NCBI RefSeq assembly: GCF_003854965.1
Contig: NZ_RQPI01000003.1
Location: 62,001-126,000, forward strand
Source of the DNA: Paenibacillus rhizophilus
GTDB lineage: Bacteria; Bacillota; Bacilli; Paenibacillales; Paenibacillaceae
Length of the DNA: 64,000 nucleotides
Direction: 5' to 3'
In this document: piece by piece, positions 17,631-27,173 of the stretch
Numbering within the stretch: position 1 is the stretch's first letter
Layout: the number at the start of each line of letters is the position of its first letter
Translations under genes and position numbers: made by a program
The notes under the pieces: model-generated
Databases searched by the model: none
What the model was told of the DNA's origin: nothing
The model's input: only the letters and a program-made list of their open reading frames with translations

Positions 17631-19430
17631 ATGAAACAGCCGTTATCTCTGACCTGGGAACTCGATTCTCTCTTTCCGGGGGGATCTTCATCTCCCGAGT
17701 TTGAACGCTTCTTAAGCGAACTGGAGAACGATATCGGCACGCTTGCGGAGAAGGTAAGAGCAGCCCAGGCTCCGGCGGATTTGGAGTCGACGAAAACTCT
17801 GGACGGCGTGATCGACCTCCTGCAGAGCTGTACCGCGCGGCTGGTTCAGGCCTCGGAGTTTGCCGGATGCCTCGGAGCGCAGAACCAGCAGGATAAAGGG
17901 GCCATCCGCCTGTCGGGAACCGTGGCCGGACTCAGCGCCCGGTTTCAGGGCGTGTCGTCGGAATTCGAGAATGTACTGCGCCAGACCGGAGATGAGGTGT
18001 GGGGAGAGTGGATCGAGCGGCCCGAAATCGCGCCGCTGTCGTTCGTGCTGAGTGAAAGCCGGGACCAGGCCCGCGAGAAAATGAGCCCGGAACTGGAGAG
18101 CCTGGCGCTTGAGCTGGCGGTGGATGGCTATCACGGCTGGAGCGAGCACTATGAGACGATCGTCAGTTCCATCTCCATACCATACTTAGATGAGGACGGA
18201 GAGAAGCTGTTGTCGGCGGGCCAAGCTTTCAACAAGCTGCACGTTAATGACAATAAAGCCCGCAAGGAAATGTTCGCCAAATGGGAAAAGGCGTGGGAAG
18301 GCGTCGCCGATTATGCCGCGGATACGCTGAATCATCTGGCTGGCTTCCGCCTGAAGCTCTATGAGCGCCGGGGATGGGACGATGTGCTGAAGGAGCCGCT
18401 CAGCATCAACCGCATGTCCCGCGAGTCGCTTGATGTCATGTGGGACGTTATCGTCAAGAGCAAGCCGGCCCTCATCTCATACTTGGAGCGCAAGGCGAAG
18501 CTGCTGGGACTTACGAAGCTCGGCTGGGAAGACGTCGAAGCCCCGCTGGCGAGTTCTTCAGGCAAGATATCCTATGACCGGGCGGCTGAAGAAATCGTCA
18601 CTCAGTTCGGAAAATTCAGTCCGAAGCTTGCGGAATTTGCCGAGCGCGCATTTGACAGCAGCTGGATTGAAGTGGAGGATCGGCCGGGCAAGCGTCCTGG
18701 CGGCTTCTGCGTCTCGTTCCCGCTGATCAAGGAATCGCGGATCTTTATGACGTACAGCGGCACGCCTTCCAATGTCGCCACACTGGCCCATGAGCTCGGC
18801 CACGCCTACCATTCCTTCCTGCTGGATGACCAGCCTGTGCTCAATCAGAACTACGCCATGAACGTGGCCGAAACGGCCTCGACGTTCGCCGAAGTTATCG
18901 TATCCGACGCGCAGGTCAAGGCGGCGGACAGCGATGAAGAGAAGCTGGCTCTGCTGGAGGAGAAGATTCAGAACAGCGTCGCTTTTTTCATGAATATACA
19001 TGCCCGGTTCCTGTTCGAGACCCGATTTTACGAGAAGCGCAAGGCGGGATTGGTCAGTGCGGAGGAGATTTCAACGCTTATGGCGGAGGCGCAGAAGGAA
19101 GCGTTCGGCGGCATTTTGTCCGGCTACCATCCGCATTTCTGGGCGTCCAAGCTGCATTTTTATATTACCGGCGTGCCGTTCTATAATTTCCCGTACACCG
19201 TCGGATACATGTTCAGCACCGGCCTTTACCGTCTTGCTCTGCAGGAAGGGCCGTCCTTTGCGGACAAATACGATGCGCTGCTGCGCGACACCGGCGTTAT
19301 GACGCTTGAGGATCTGGCCCGCAAGCATTTGGGTGTGGATTTGACACAGCCGGACTTCTGGCAGGGAGCCGCCGACTTGATTATTGAGGACATTTCCACC
19401 TTTCTTGAGATGACGAAGCATTTGGCTTGA
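17631..19430 (+). CDS. pepF: oligoendopeptidase F (M3 metallopeptidase)
   Basis: Cytoplasmic zinc peptidase that cleaves oligopeptides. The zinc site is HELGH within ATLAHELGHAYHS (about residues 387-391), and 599 aa is the standard length for PepF of this subfamily. The N-terminal oligopeptidase domain covers about 115-185, and the M3 catalytic domain about 200-585. Single gene followed by a terminator. Confidence 0.92.
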   Translation: MKQPLSLTWELDSLFPGGSSSPEFERFLSELENDIGTLAEKVRAAQAPADLESTKTLDGVIDLLQSCTARLVQASEFAGCLGAQNQQDKGAIRLSGTVAGLSARFQGVSSEFENVLRQTGDEVWGEWIERPEIAPLSFVLSESRDQAREKMSPELESLALELAVDGYHGWSEHYETIVSSISIPYLDEDGEKLLSAGQAFNKLHVNDNKARKEMFAKWEKAWEGVADYAADTLNHLAGFRLKLYERRGWDDVLKEPLSINRMSRESLDVMWDVIVKSKPALISYLERKAKLLGLTKLGWEDVEAPLASSSGKISYDRAAEEIVTQFGKFSPKLAEFAERAFDSSWIEVEDRPGKRPGGFCVSFPLIKESRIFMTYSGTPSNVATLAHELGHAYHSFLLDDQPVLNQNYAMNVAETASTFAEVIVSDAQVKAADSDEEKLALLEEKIQNSVAFFMNIHARFLFETRFYEKRKAGLVSAEEISTLMAEAQKEAFGGILSGYHPHFWASKLHFYITGVPFYNFPYTVGYMFSTGLYRLALQEGPSFADKYDALLRDTGVMTLEDLARKHLGVDLTQPDFWQGAADLIIEDISTFLEMTKHLA

Positions 19431-19506
19431 CTTCGCGTTTGCGCAAATTTATGCATTTATTGATGCATAAAGCCTGTATAATTGCGTTTTTATTGTGCGA
19501 ATACGA

Positions 19507-19545
19507 ACGACCCTCGCGATGAATTGCATTGCGGGGGTCGTTTTT
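19507..19545 (+). terminator. terminator after pepF
   Basis: ACGACCC...GGGGTCGT stem (19507-19541) with an inner CGC/GCG pairing, followed by TTTTT. Confidence 0.8.
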
Positions 19546-19649
19546 CATTGATATTTGTCGAAAACGATCGATAATGCAGCAGGGATTTGGAAGAAAATGA
19601 TGAAAAATGCGAATATATAGGGATTATAACCCAATTATGTTGTTAATTG

Positions 19650-19705
19650 TTGTGTGGCTTGGTCTGATATCCTATAATGAGTCCTAAGCCTTAGGCAGTA
19701 AGGCT
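19650..19705 (+). promoter_or_regulatory. sigma-A-type promoter with leader dyad
   Basis: TTGTGT (19650-19655), 17 bp, TATAAT (19673-19678). Immediately downstream, AGCCTTA (19687-19693) and TAAGGCT (19699-19705) form a perfect 7-bp dyad at the expected transcription start, which could be an operator or a 5' hairpin stabilising the mRNA of the next gene. Confidence 0.6.
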
Positions 19706-19730
19706 GTATGTATGAAAGAGGAGGAAAGTT

Positions 19731-20138
19731 ATGCTTAAGACGGAACAATTGTCTTTGGCAAGGCAGATGGACCTGGTTTTTAAAGAGCTTCAGGAGGAAT
19801 TGTCGGGGTTGTCTTCCGGTACCGTTTTTGTACAAATACGAAATAATATCATTGGCAAATTCGGAATCCGACATAATCCTCTATCCGGGCGCAGCGGGAC
19901 ATTCACTGACAAGGGGGAGGGACTGACAGCCGGGCAACAATCCTCATTTCGACTAATGGCGCTGGAAAGTCTGAACTTCAAACGGCGGTGGACGCATGGC
20001 GAAATCAGCTATGAATTTGCCGTAAGGCAGGGAATTGTAATGGTCGACGCCGTTATGGAATCCAATTACAACATGGCTAACCTGATGATCCGCTATCCTC
20101 GGAATTCGCAGTCGGAGACCGATCATTATTGCGGATAA
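19731..20138 (+). CDS. conserved hypothetical protein (135 aa)
   Basis: Soluble 135-aa protein with no signal peptide or TM segment. It is preceded by GAGGAGGAAAG and a good promoter with a dyad. The middle contains an RSGTFTDKGEG loop and the end an IVMVDAVMESNYNMANLMIRY segment. I do not recognise the family. Confidence 0.7.
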   Translation: MLKTEQLSLARQMDLVFKELQEELSGLSSGTVFVQIRNNIIGKFGIRHNPLSGRSGTFTDKGEGLTAGQQSSFRLMALESLNFKRRWTHGEISYEFAVRQGIVMVDAVMESNYNMANLMIRYPRNSQSETDHYCG

Positions 20139-20163
20139 TTTCGCAGCTTATTCATACTTATAT

Positions 20164-20200
20164 TTGAAAAAGCCCCCGCGCTTCAGCGAAGCGGGAGGGC
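20164..20200 (-). terminator. terminator for the SASP gene
   Basis: Read on the minus strand, CCCGCTTC pairs with GAAGCGCGGG (small bulge) and is followed by GGCTTTTTC. Confidence 0.6.
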
Positions 20201-20260
20201 CGACAAGCTGTTCGGCGGGCCCATGCGGACCGGCTGAATAAAAAAACGATGGACTATGCA

Positions 20261-20503
20261 TTACACATTCGAACGACCGGAGAGTTGTTGCTCTGCCAGT
20301 TGTACGAGACGCTTGGTGATATAACCTCCCAGAGAACCGGTTTCGCGGGAAGTATAGTTACCATAGTAACCGTCTTGAGGGATGGTTACTCCAAGCTCTT
20401 GCGCCGCTTCAAATTTCAGTTGTTGCAGCGCAGCGTTGGCTTGAGGAACGATCAGGTTGTTGGAACGGCTGCTGCGACCTTGGTTTTGACCTGCTTGACC
20501 CAT
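20261..20503 (-). CDS. small acid-soluble spore protein, alpha/beta type
   Basis: DNA-coating protein of the dormant spore. It has the two conserved SASP segments, [11 protein letters not shown] (containing the germination-protease cleavage region) and [19 protein letters not shown]. An upstream in-frame GTG at 20512 is excluded because AGGAGG lies 8 bp before ATG 20503, the normal spacing. 80 aa. A sigma-G-like promoter precedes it. Confidence 0.93.
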   Translation of the reverse strand: MGQAGQNQGRSSRSNNLIVPQANAALQQLKFEAAQELGVTIPQDGYYGNYTSRETGSLGGYITKRLVQLAEQQLSGRSNV

Positions 20504-20533
20504 GTTTGTCACCTCCTTCGTCCTTGGTAGAGA

Positions 20534-20563
20534 TAGTATGGGCGCGGAGGCGGGAATTCATGC
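20534..20563 (-). promoter_or_regulatory. sigma-G promoter of the SASP gene
   Basis: On the minus strand: GCATG (-35, plus 20559-20563), 18 bp, CATACTA (-10, plus 20534-20540). This fits the forespore sigma-G consensus GHATR-N18-CATWMTA and the product is a spore protein. Confidence 0.75.
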
Positions 20564-20690
20564 ATGATAAAGAAAGGTTTTAAGGCTGGGAATAAGTGTA
20601 TAAAATGACCTGGAAATTGCGGGTTTCCCGCGAATTTTCTCCAGATTGCAGGTGCACGGAATGGATAATACGATCCTTGAAAGTAAGCAA

Positions 20691-20725
20691 AAGGGCAACC
20701 CGGTTATTTCGGCGGGTTGCCCTCT
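20691..20725 (-). terminator. terminator after the aldose epimerase gene
   Basis: GGGCAACCCG (20693-20702) pairs with CGGGTTGCCC (20713-20722). On the minus strand it is followed by TTTTGCTT. Confidence 0.75.
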
Positions 20726-20764
20726 TGGCGTTAGGTTGCAGCATCTGATACGGCTGCGGAAATG

Positions 20765-21742
20765 TCAGTCTTCAGGATATATCATTTCAATTGAGGTTTT
20801 CAGTTCAAGACTCTGACCGGGAGAAAGCGTCAGCAGCCCGGTAAAGCTTGGATCTTGGGAAACGTTGGGCGCATCCGGCAGCCACGTATACGGCTCGGCG
20901 CAGAGATAAAGATCGGCAGGCCCCTTCGTATAGACCACCCAATGACGGAAATATTTCTCGTCTGCGCTGTAGCGCAGCCCGTAGCCGTCATCACGGAGCA
21001 GAAGAGCCTGGACGGGAGTCTTATCGCCGATCCGCAGAGCGGTGTCGAAATTGGTGCCCTGCAGGTTCATTCCTTCATTCAAGGCTTCGAGCGAACCGAG
21101 CGGATTAACCTTTCCGCTGGGCAGGAGCTGGTCGTTCAGCTCGTAAATGCTCTCAACCGGCAGCTTAAGGCTCCACCGCCGCGGCTGGCCGTCAATCATG
21201 AACCAGGTGTGATAGCCGATACCGAAGGGGATGCTTCGTTCGCCGCCCAGATGTGTCACCTTCAGAGTCTGATTCAAGACCGCATCCTGCAGCCGGAATG
21301 TCATTTCGAATTGGAGCGGAGCCGGCAGCTGTTCCATCCAGTGGGGATCGTCTGTCGTCTTGAATTCGGTGGTTACCGCACAGCCTTCTTCGTCTTCCTC
21401 GATATCGCTGACGCACCAGGACTGTGTCCGGTGCAGGCCATGAATATGATTGTCGCCGGCGGTGTTGCGGTCAAACTGATAATGCGCACCATCAAATTCA
21501 AACTGTCCCTTGGAGATGCGCCCCGGCGGAATCAAGAGCGGAATACCGAAGTGGTAGGGCTTCTGCATATAAAAATCCAGGTCGGCCTCATCCGGCCGGC
21601 GCAGAACTTCCCGCCCTTCCTTTCGGTCCCACAGGGAGATTACGTTGTTGCCGAGACGCGGCAGCAGCGTGACTTCCAAATCGCGGCTGTGCAAAATGTA
21701 AGTATCATAACCGCACCATTGCCCTTTGGTCACCTGTTTCAT
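20765..21742 (-). CDS. aldose 1-epimerase (galactose mutarotase) family protein
   Basis: Beta-sandwich sugar epimerase of the GalM-like superfamily, 325 aa. HFGIPLLIPPGRI and NHIHGLHR (with the conserved His pair region) and the later GIGYHTWF (catalytic His) match. Sugar substrate not evident. ATG 21742 was chosen because AAAAGGAG lies eight bases before it; an in-frame start 21 bp earlier would overlap the ribosome site. Single gene. Confidence 0.85.
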   Translation of the reverse strand: MKQVTKGQWCGYDTYILHSRDLEVTLLPRLGNNVISLWDRKEGREVLRRPDEADLDFYMQKPYHFGIPLLIPPGRISKGQFEFDGAHYQFDRNTAGDNHIHGLHRTQSWCVSDIEEDEEGCAVTTEFKTTDDPHWMEQLPAPLQFEMTFRLQDAVLNQTLKVTHLGGERSIPFGIGYHTWFMIDGQPRRWSLKLPVESIYELNDQLLPSGKVNPLGSLEALNEGMNLQGTNFDTALRIGDKTPVQALLLRDDGYGLRYSADEKYFRHWVVYTKGPADLYLCAEPYTWLPDAPNVSQDPSFTGLLTLSPGQSLELKTSIEMIYPED

Positions 21743-21904
21743 GATCCATGCTCCTTTTTTCATACGCTTAATTCGAAAATGTAAATGTGAACAGATATCC
21801 TTATCATAACAGATTTATGTTCAAGCGGTTGAAGATTTCAGTATATTGCAAAATGCCCATTTGACAAACTTATCTTCGGGCTCTATGATGAACTCAGTTA
21901 ACGA

Positions 21905-22192
21905 TGTTGTCAATGCGATGACGGGGATAAGTAGGCGGGAGTGACAGGCCATCAGAAAGCCGGTGGGTGATGCGAACCGGAGAATGCCTCCCGGGTGAAT
22001 GGACCCCTGAGCGCCGCGATCGAACGGGAAATCTTCCCTGGTAGACCGGCCGGATCTTCCCCGTTACAGGAAGTCTTAAGGCTGTTTGCAGCATTCCGCG
22101 ATGTTTCTTTGGAAGTAAGCGCGGGAAAGGCTGAAGCGGCAAATAAGGGTGGCACCACGGTCTCACGTCCCTTCGGAGTGAGGCTTTTTTGC
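21905..22192 (+). ncRNA. T-box leader (tryptophan) controlling trpS
   Basis: Canonical T-box element: AGGGTGGCACCACG at 22145-22158 pairs with the uncharged tRNA acceptor end. The terminator CTCAC-G-TCC-CTTC-GGA-GTGAG (22162-22182) ends in a T-run. The long stem I upstream carries a GAATGGAC specifier loop with TGG (Trp) at 22000-22002, matching the downstream tryptophanyl-tRNA synthetase. Low charged tRNA-Trp should favour antitermination. Confidence 0.93.
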
Positions 22193-22237
22193 GTTCTTTT
22201 GTGAACAGTCATGATATTTGATCGGAGGAGTTATACT

Positions 22238-23224
22238 ATGAAAAAAGTCCTGTCCGGCATTCAGCCCAGCGGCACCCTGACACTCGGCAATTATATCGGC
22301 GCGATGAAAAATTTCGTCAAGCTTCAGGAAGAACATGAATGCTATTTTATGGTGGTTGACCTGCATGCCGTTACCGTACCGCAGGAACCGGCCAGCTTGC
22401 GCGAGCAGTCCGAGGCGGTTGCCGCGCTGTTCATCGCGGCGGGCATCGATCCCGTCCGGTCCAATGTGTATCTGCAGTCGCATGTGCCCCAGCACGCCGA
22501 ACTGGGCTGGCTGATGACGACGCTGACGGCGATGGGCGAATTGGAGCGGATGACGCAGTTTAAAGACAAGTCCTCGGGGAAAGACAACGTCGGCGCGGGA
22601 TTGTTCGTCTACCCGGCGCTGATGGCCGCCGACATCCTAGTGTACAACGCGGATCTCGTTCCGGTGGGCGAAGACCAGAAGCAGCACCTGGAACTGACAC
22701 GCGATCTGGCGGGACGTTTCAACCACCGATACGGCGAGTTCTTCACCATACCGGAGCCGTATATTCCGAAAGTCGGGGCCCGGATTATGTCGCTGGATGA
22801 CGGACGGAAGAAGATGAGCAAGAGCAGCCCGAACGCCGGCAGCTATATCGCTCTGCTTGATTCTCCGGAAGTAATCCGCAAAAAAATCAGCCGGGCAACC
22901 ACGGATTCCGGACGGGAAGTCGTATACGACCCGGCCAACAAGCCGGAAGTCAGCAATTTGATGAGCATTTATTCGGAATGCTCCGGGCTGTCCCTTGCGG
23001 AAATCACCGAACGGTATGAAGGGCAGATGTACGGCGGGTTCAAAAAGGATCTGGCGGAAGTCATCGTGGCGACGCTTGAGCCGATTCAGGAGCGGTACCG
23101 CGACATCCGCAGCTCCGGAGCCATTACCGACATCCTCGCCGCTGGCGCCGGGCGCGCCCGGGCCGTGGCGTCGGTGACGCTCGCCGGAGTCAAGGAGCGG
23201 ATGGGATTCCTGCCGGCACGGTAA
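22238..23224 (+). CDS. trpS: tryptophanyl-tRNA synthetase
   Basis: Class I aminoacyl-tRNA synthetase charging tRNA-Trp. The HIGH-like motif is PSGTLTLGNYIG and the KMSKS loop is KKMSKSSPNA. 328 aa from ATG 22238, which has GGAGGAG at good spacing; an in-frame ATG at 22211 lies before the ribosome site. Regulated by the preceding T-box. Confidence 0.96.
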   Translation: MKKVLSGIQPSGTLTLGNYIGAMKNFVKLQEEHECYFMVVDLHAVTVPQEPASLREQSEAVAALFIAAGIDPVRSNVYLQSHVPQHAELGWLMTTLTAMGELERMTQFKDKSSGKDNVGAGLFVYPALMAADILVYNADLVPVGEDQKQHLELTRDLAGRFNHRYGEFFTIPEPYIPKVGARIMSLDDGRKKMSKSSPNAGSYIALLDSPEVIRKKISRATTDSGREVVYDPANKPEVSNLMSIYSECSGLSLAEITERYEGQMYGGFKKDLAEVIVATLEPIQERYRDIRSSGAITDILAAGAGRARAVASVTLAGVKERMGFLPAR

Positions 23225-23234
23225 CGTTGTGTTA

Positions 23235-23402
23235 TCATTCTCTTTGGCTGCGGGCTTTGATGATGAATCCCCAGCCGATATTCAGCACGCATAACGCTCC
23301 CAGCAGGAGCGCGATCCAGAGCCGGTAGCTGATGGCGATGGAAGCTGCGGTGAGGAGCATAATCGAAGAAAGCGCGAACCATAACGAAAGTCCTTTACTC
23401 AT
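23235..23402 (-). CDS. small membrane protein, hypothetical
   Basis: 55 aa with two hydrophobic helices (about residues 5-25 and 27-47) and a basic C-terminus. The start at 23402 is set by GGAGG upstream; a longer reading would have an atypical basic leader. It converges with trpS. Family not recognised. Confidence 0.55.
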   Translation of the reverse strand: MSKGLSLWFALSSIMLLTAASIAISYRLWIALLLGALCVLNIGWGFIIKARSQRE

Positions 23403-23510
23403 TGCAGTGAGCCTCCGTTTCGCGGCAGGCCTGACGCTGTCCAATCGGGAACAAGGCGGCTGCCTAATATTAGACTATTCTATAATGAAATAGGGCAGGT
23501 TGATACTGAA

Positions 23511-23547
23511 AAAATCCCGGAGCGCTCGTTGCTCCGGGATTTTTTTG
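23511..23547. terminator. strong hairpin terminator
   Basis: AAAATCCCGGAGC (23511-23523) pairs with GCTCCGGGATTTT and continues as T-run. Symmetric, so it can act on both strands; it most likely ends the yfhP-type gene on the minus strand. Confidence 0.85.
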
Positions 23548-23611
23548 CGATCCTATAGGAAGTCCGCTCATTAAACGCCGATTCCGTACATGCAGCGAGA
23601 CCGCTACACTT

Positions 23612-24607
23612 TCATGAACCCGGCTCGATGGCGAAACGCTCGTCAAGCTTCTCGCTGCTGAGCCAGCCCACATAAGTCTGAAGCGGGTGGTACTGGTGAT
23701 CCATTACAAGCACCGCGACAAAGGGAAATTGCTTACGGTGCAAATAACGGACGTCTCCCCAGCGTACAATATAACCCGAAGGCAGTTCTTCCACCTCGGC
23801 GACGGCATAGGAAGTAAAGTACAGAAAAGCCTCAATATCCGGGTGGGACTTGGAGCGTTCCACGGCCGGATGCCGGGAACTGACCGCGTGCTTGAACCAC
23901 TCCAAACGTCCGTAGTTAAGCTGGCCGACATAGTAGTCGCCTTCCTTTTTAGCCTTGACGACATTCCAGCGTCTTGGCGTTATCGTGGGGATGACGATAT
24001 ATCTGTCGCTGGGGTCATGCTTAATGTCTTTGGCTTTGATGCTGCGGGTGATCCGGAAATGCGCGACGGTTCTCCAAATGTAATACAGGACGATGATGAT
24101 GTACAGCGTCACGAACAAAGGGGCCGGAGGGATAAGGCCCGTAACCCACAGCGCGATGGCTGCAAAATGGCTGCCGAAAATAAAAGGATCGAAAATATGG
24201 ATAATGTTCCAGGCGATCCAGCGTTCGGTGATCGGGCGGGCCGCTTGAGTGCCGTACGTGTTAAACACATCGCTAAAGACGTGAACGGCTACCGCAATAA
24301 AGCTCCAGAGGGCGAGATGGCCGATGGAGCGCATATCGCTTAGTCCGAAAATCGGACTTAGCACAAGAGTGATCAACCCGGGCCAGAGCAATAAAAAAGG
24401 AAGGGAGTGCGTAATCCCCCTGTGATTCCGAATATAAACCGCATTGCTCTTCAAGCGAAGGGCAGTATCGGCATCGGGGGCCTGCGATCCGATGACGGTC
24501 GCCAGCATGACGGCTCCCGCCAGCATCGGCTGAGAGGCGACGGCGGGATCGACGAAGGAGAGCCCCGCAAGTCCAAAACCCATGACAAAGTGTGTAGCGG
24601 TATCCAT
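23612..24607 (-). CDS. YfhP-type membrane-bound metal-dependent hydrolase
   Basis: Integral membrane protein of the DUF457/YdjM superfamily. Metal-site motifs are an N-terminal His (TATH), APDADT, HRGITHS and HVFSDVFNTYGTQ. Four or five TM helices lie in the first 190 residues, followed by a soluble C-terminal domain (about 200-331) as in Bacillus YfhP. Substrate unknown. Divergent from ctaB. Confidence 0.82.
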   Translation of the reverse strand: MDTATHFVMGFGLAGLSFVDPAVASQPMLAGAVMLATVIGSQAPDADTALRLKSNAVYIRNHRGITHSLPFLLLWPGLITLVLSPIFGLSDMRSIGHLALWSFIAVAVHVFSDVFNTYGTQAARPITERWIAWNIIHIFDPFIFGSHFAAIALWVTGLIPPAPLFVTLYIIIVLYYIWRTVAHFRITRSIKAKDIKHDPSDRYIVIPTITPRRWNVVKAKKEGDYYVGQLNYGRLEWFKHAVSSRHPAVERSKSHPDIEAFLYFTSYAVAEVEELPSGYIVRWGDVRYLHRKQFPFVAVLVMDHQYHPLQTYVGWLSSEKLDERFAIEPGS

Positions 24608-24734
24608 AGCGCAGTTCTCCTTTGTACGGAAGTTCTCTATTAATAACTACCCATTTTATCACCTTAATATTTATGTTCAACTTAAATATTTCCCGTCACG
24701 CAATTGTCAAATTGATGAACATCTTGGTCAATGA

Positions 24735-24764
24735 TTGTCAAAGTATTTTGCGGTTTGTTATGAT
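24735..24764 (+). promoter_or_regulatory. sigma-A promoter upstream of ctaB
   Basis: TTGTCA (24735-24740), 18 bp, TATGAT (24759-24764), about 85 bp before the ctaB start. Confidence 0.6.
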
Positions 24765-24846
24765 AAAGTTAACAGCGGAAGGCTATGATTCGTCAGAAAA
24801 GACTTCGAAACAGGCTTGCAATTACGTTCCGTTTTGAAGGCAGAAC

Positions 24847-25806
24847 ATGAAGGAGGAACTCGAATACGTGGATAATCAATGGAGATATCAAGCCTCTTCC
24901 GATTCCGCGGCTATGTCCGCCAAGCTCCCCCCCGAAGCCGAACGCGCCACATGGCGCGATTTCATTACGGTTACCAAACCGGGCATTATCCGGTCGAATC
25001 TCATCGCTGCGTTCGCCGGCTACTGGCTGGCTTCCGGTTGGGACGTCGACTACGGCAAACTGATCCTGACCCTGATCGGCACGATGCTTGTCATGGCTTC
25101 GGCCTGTGTGTTCAATAACTATTTCGACCGCGATCTGGATATGAAAATGGAACGGACCAAGAAACGCGGTCTGCCGACCGGCCGTTTGAAGCCGAATACG
25201 GTTCTGCTCTACGGCATAGGACTCGGCATCACCGGACTGATCTCGCTGTTTATCTTTTCCGGAGTATTGGCGGGTCTGTTCGGTATCGTCGGCATGTTCG
25301 TCTACGTGGTGGTTTATACCCTTTGGCTGAAGCGGACCTCCACCTGGAGCACCTCGGTCGGCGCCATTTCCGGGGCGATGCCGCCGGTGATCGGTTATGC
25401 CGCCGTAACGGGCAGGGTCGATCTTGGCGCTTGGCTGCTGTTCGCGATGCTGTTCCTGTGGCAGCCCCCCCATTTCTGGGCGCTCGGCATCCGACGCAAG
25501 GAAGAATACCGTGCCGCGGGATTTCCGCTGCTTCCGGTGGTGAAAGGCACCCGCCGCACCAAGTTTCAGATGATTCCCTATGTTGCGCTGCTCGTTCCGG
25601 TTTCGGTGTTCATGTATATGTACAACTACGCCGGTATTTTTTATTTGATTATTTCCGCCGGACTCTCCGTTACCTGGCTGTATCTGACGCTGAGAGGTTT
25701 GAGGGCGAAGGATGATGACGCCTGGGCGAAACAGAACTTCTTTTTCTCCATTAACTATTTGACTCTCAGCCTGATCGCTTTGGTGCTCAATACGATTCAC
25801 GGATGA
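24847..25806 (+). CDS. ctaB: protoheme IX farnesyltransferase (heme O synthase)
   Basis: Membrane UbiA-family prenyltransferase that adds farnesyl to heme B for the terminal oxidase. It has about nine TM segments, the first Asp-rich motif NNYFDRDLDMKMERT and the conserved PLP-type region GLPTGRL. 319 aa. The N-terminal 35 residues are hydrophilic. ATG 24847 has GAAGGAGG-like sequence upstream of it. It is followed after 15 bp by the SCO copper chaperone gene; both serve cytochrome oxidase biogenesis. ctaA (heme A synthase) lies 11 kb away. Confidence 0.93.
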   Translation: MKEELEYVDNQWRYQASSDSAAMSAKLPPEAERATWRDFITVTKPGIIRSNLIAAFAGYWLASGWDVDYGKLILTLIGTMLVMASACVFNNYFDRDLDMKMERTKKRGLPTGRLKPNTVLLYGIGLGITGLISLFIFSGVLAGLFGIVGMFVYVVVYTLWLKRTSTWSTSVGAISGAMPPVIGYAAVTGRVDLGAWLLFAMLFLWQPPHFWALGIRRKEEYRAAGFPLLPVVKGTRRTKFQMIPYVALLVPVSVFMYMYNYAGIFYLIISAGLSVTWLYLTLRGLRAKDDDAWAKQNFFFSINYLTLSLIALVLNTIHG

Positions 25807-25821
25807 CGGAGGGAGAAGATC

Positions 25822-26439
25822 ATGCACATCCTCTTACGGTACAAATGGACTTGGCTGCTGCTTCTGCTCGCGCTGGCCATGGCGGCCTATCTGGCCGCAA
25901 GCTCCTGGGCTTCCCGAACGGGGAAGCTTCCCGTTATAGGGGAAGTGCAGGACTTCTCCCTTGAAAATGTAAACGGTGACACGGTAACGCTTTCGGATAC
26001 TCAGGGCAAGGTGCGGCTCGTATATTTCTTTTTTACCCAGTGTCCGGATGTGTGCCCCATTACGACCTATGCCCTGTCGCAGACGCAGGACCTGCTGATC
26101 AAGGACGGCAGCTTCGGCAAAGACGCGGCCTTCCTCTCCATCTCATTCGACCCGCAGAACGACACGCGTGAGGCGATCAAGACGTTTGCCGATCGTTTCC
26201 ACGCCGATTATGCCGGCTGGTACTTCCTGCGCGGGGATCAGGAGAAGGTACGGGACCTGGCGGCGGGTTCCTTCAAAATTCTGATCGCGGGCAACAACGA
26301 GGACAATTTCGCACACGCGAACCTGATCGGGCTTGTGGACCGAAATAACCGGCTGCGCGCACTGTACAATGCCGGCGATACGGACCGGATTACCCCGGAA
26401 TTTTTGGCCGATGCCGTGAAAAAGCTGGCCCGCGAGTAA
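25822..26439 (+). CDS. SCO1/SenC family copper chaperone
   Basis: Membrane-anchored thioredoxin-fold protein for CuA assembly in cytochrome c oxidase. N-terminal TM anchor (residues 8-28), copper-binding CPDVCP (CxxxC), and the distal His in FAHANLIGL. 205 aa. Immediately downstream of ctaB in the same unit. Confidence 0.9.
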   Translation: MHILLRYKWTWLLLLLALAMAAYLAASSWASRTGKLPVIGEVQDFSLENVNGDTVTLSDTQGKVRLVYFFFTQCPDVCPITTYALSQTQDLLIKDGSFGKDAAFLSISFDPQNDTREAIKTFADRFHADYAGWYFLRGDQEKVRDLAAGSFKILIAGNNEDNFAHANLIGLVDRNNRLRALYNAGDTDRITPEFLADAVKKLARE

Positions 26440-26466
26440 CGAGCAGGACCTGAAATCGGTGTCGAG

Positions 26467-26530
26467 AAGCGCTTTTTTCGCTTTCCCCCTTTTGTGCAAG
26501 GAAGGGAGGAGCCGAAAAAGGCGCTTTTTT
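26467..26530 (+). terminator. terminator after ctaB-SCO unit
   Basis: A long imperfect hairpin: 26467-26491 pairs with 26501-26525 (AAGCGC...GCGCTT at the base) and is followed by TTTTTT. Confidence 0.6.
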
Positions 26531-26559
26531 TCGGGAATAAAGGCACAGGCTGCTTTAAT

Positions 26560-26907
26560 TTAATAAGGAAGCGGATCGGGATAGATAATGAACTCTTCCA
26601 ATCCCGCCTTTTCCAGCTGCGCAATATTGTATTCATCGGGAGTGCCTTCGACTCCGGCGTAACCGCGGCGGGTGTATATATGCTCCGCGTCGGGAAAAGC
26701 ATCGCGCAGGACGCCGCGTATTTTTTTGCCGGAGCTGTCGTTGTCCATGTAAAGGTACACTTCGCTGTCTCCGACTTGTTTGCGCAGGGCCTCCAGCTTG
26801 AGCGTATTGAGCGTGCCGTTGGTGCATAGAATGTTGATCTCGGGCTTCAGCAGACGCCGTAAGCGGCTGCGGTCATTCTTTCCTTCGACAATAATGGTGA
26901 TGGACAT
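26560..26907 (-). CDS. toprim domain protein, RNase M5-like
   Basis: 115-aa stand-alone toprim domain: the first acidic residue in IIVEGKND and the DxD pair in YLYMDNDSSG are visible, with a C-terminal GYAGVEGTPDEYN. RNase M5, DnaG-type and OLD-type proteins share the fold; this short form is widespread in Bacillales without proven function. ATG 26907 is chosen as start because the beta-strand MSITIIVEG begins there and GGAGG lies upstream. Confidence 0.75.
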   Translation of the reverse strand: MSITIIVEGKNDRSRLRRLLKPEINILCTNGTLNTLKLEALRKQVGDSEVYLYMDNDSSGKKIRGVLRDAFPDAEHIYTRRGYAGVEGTPDEYNIAQLEKAGLEEFIIYPDPLPY

Positions 26908-27173
26908 GATAGCGGCGTCACCTCCGACCGAATAATGAAAGCGCGGCATGAAAGGCAGCCGGGCCTTAAATATATATTACCTAACGTTTGTCATTTTTAA
27001 CAGAATGGCGGTGCGATTGTAATCATTCCCCGGGAAATGTCGCATAATCACCGGACAATGTGCGGAATTTGTTTCGTACCTATAAATATGTACATTTATA
27101 CAAAAATCACCCGGATGCCGACGGCGGTCCGGATGATTCGCGGAGTATGCCTATAAAGTGTAAAGTTCGTGTC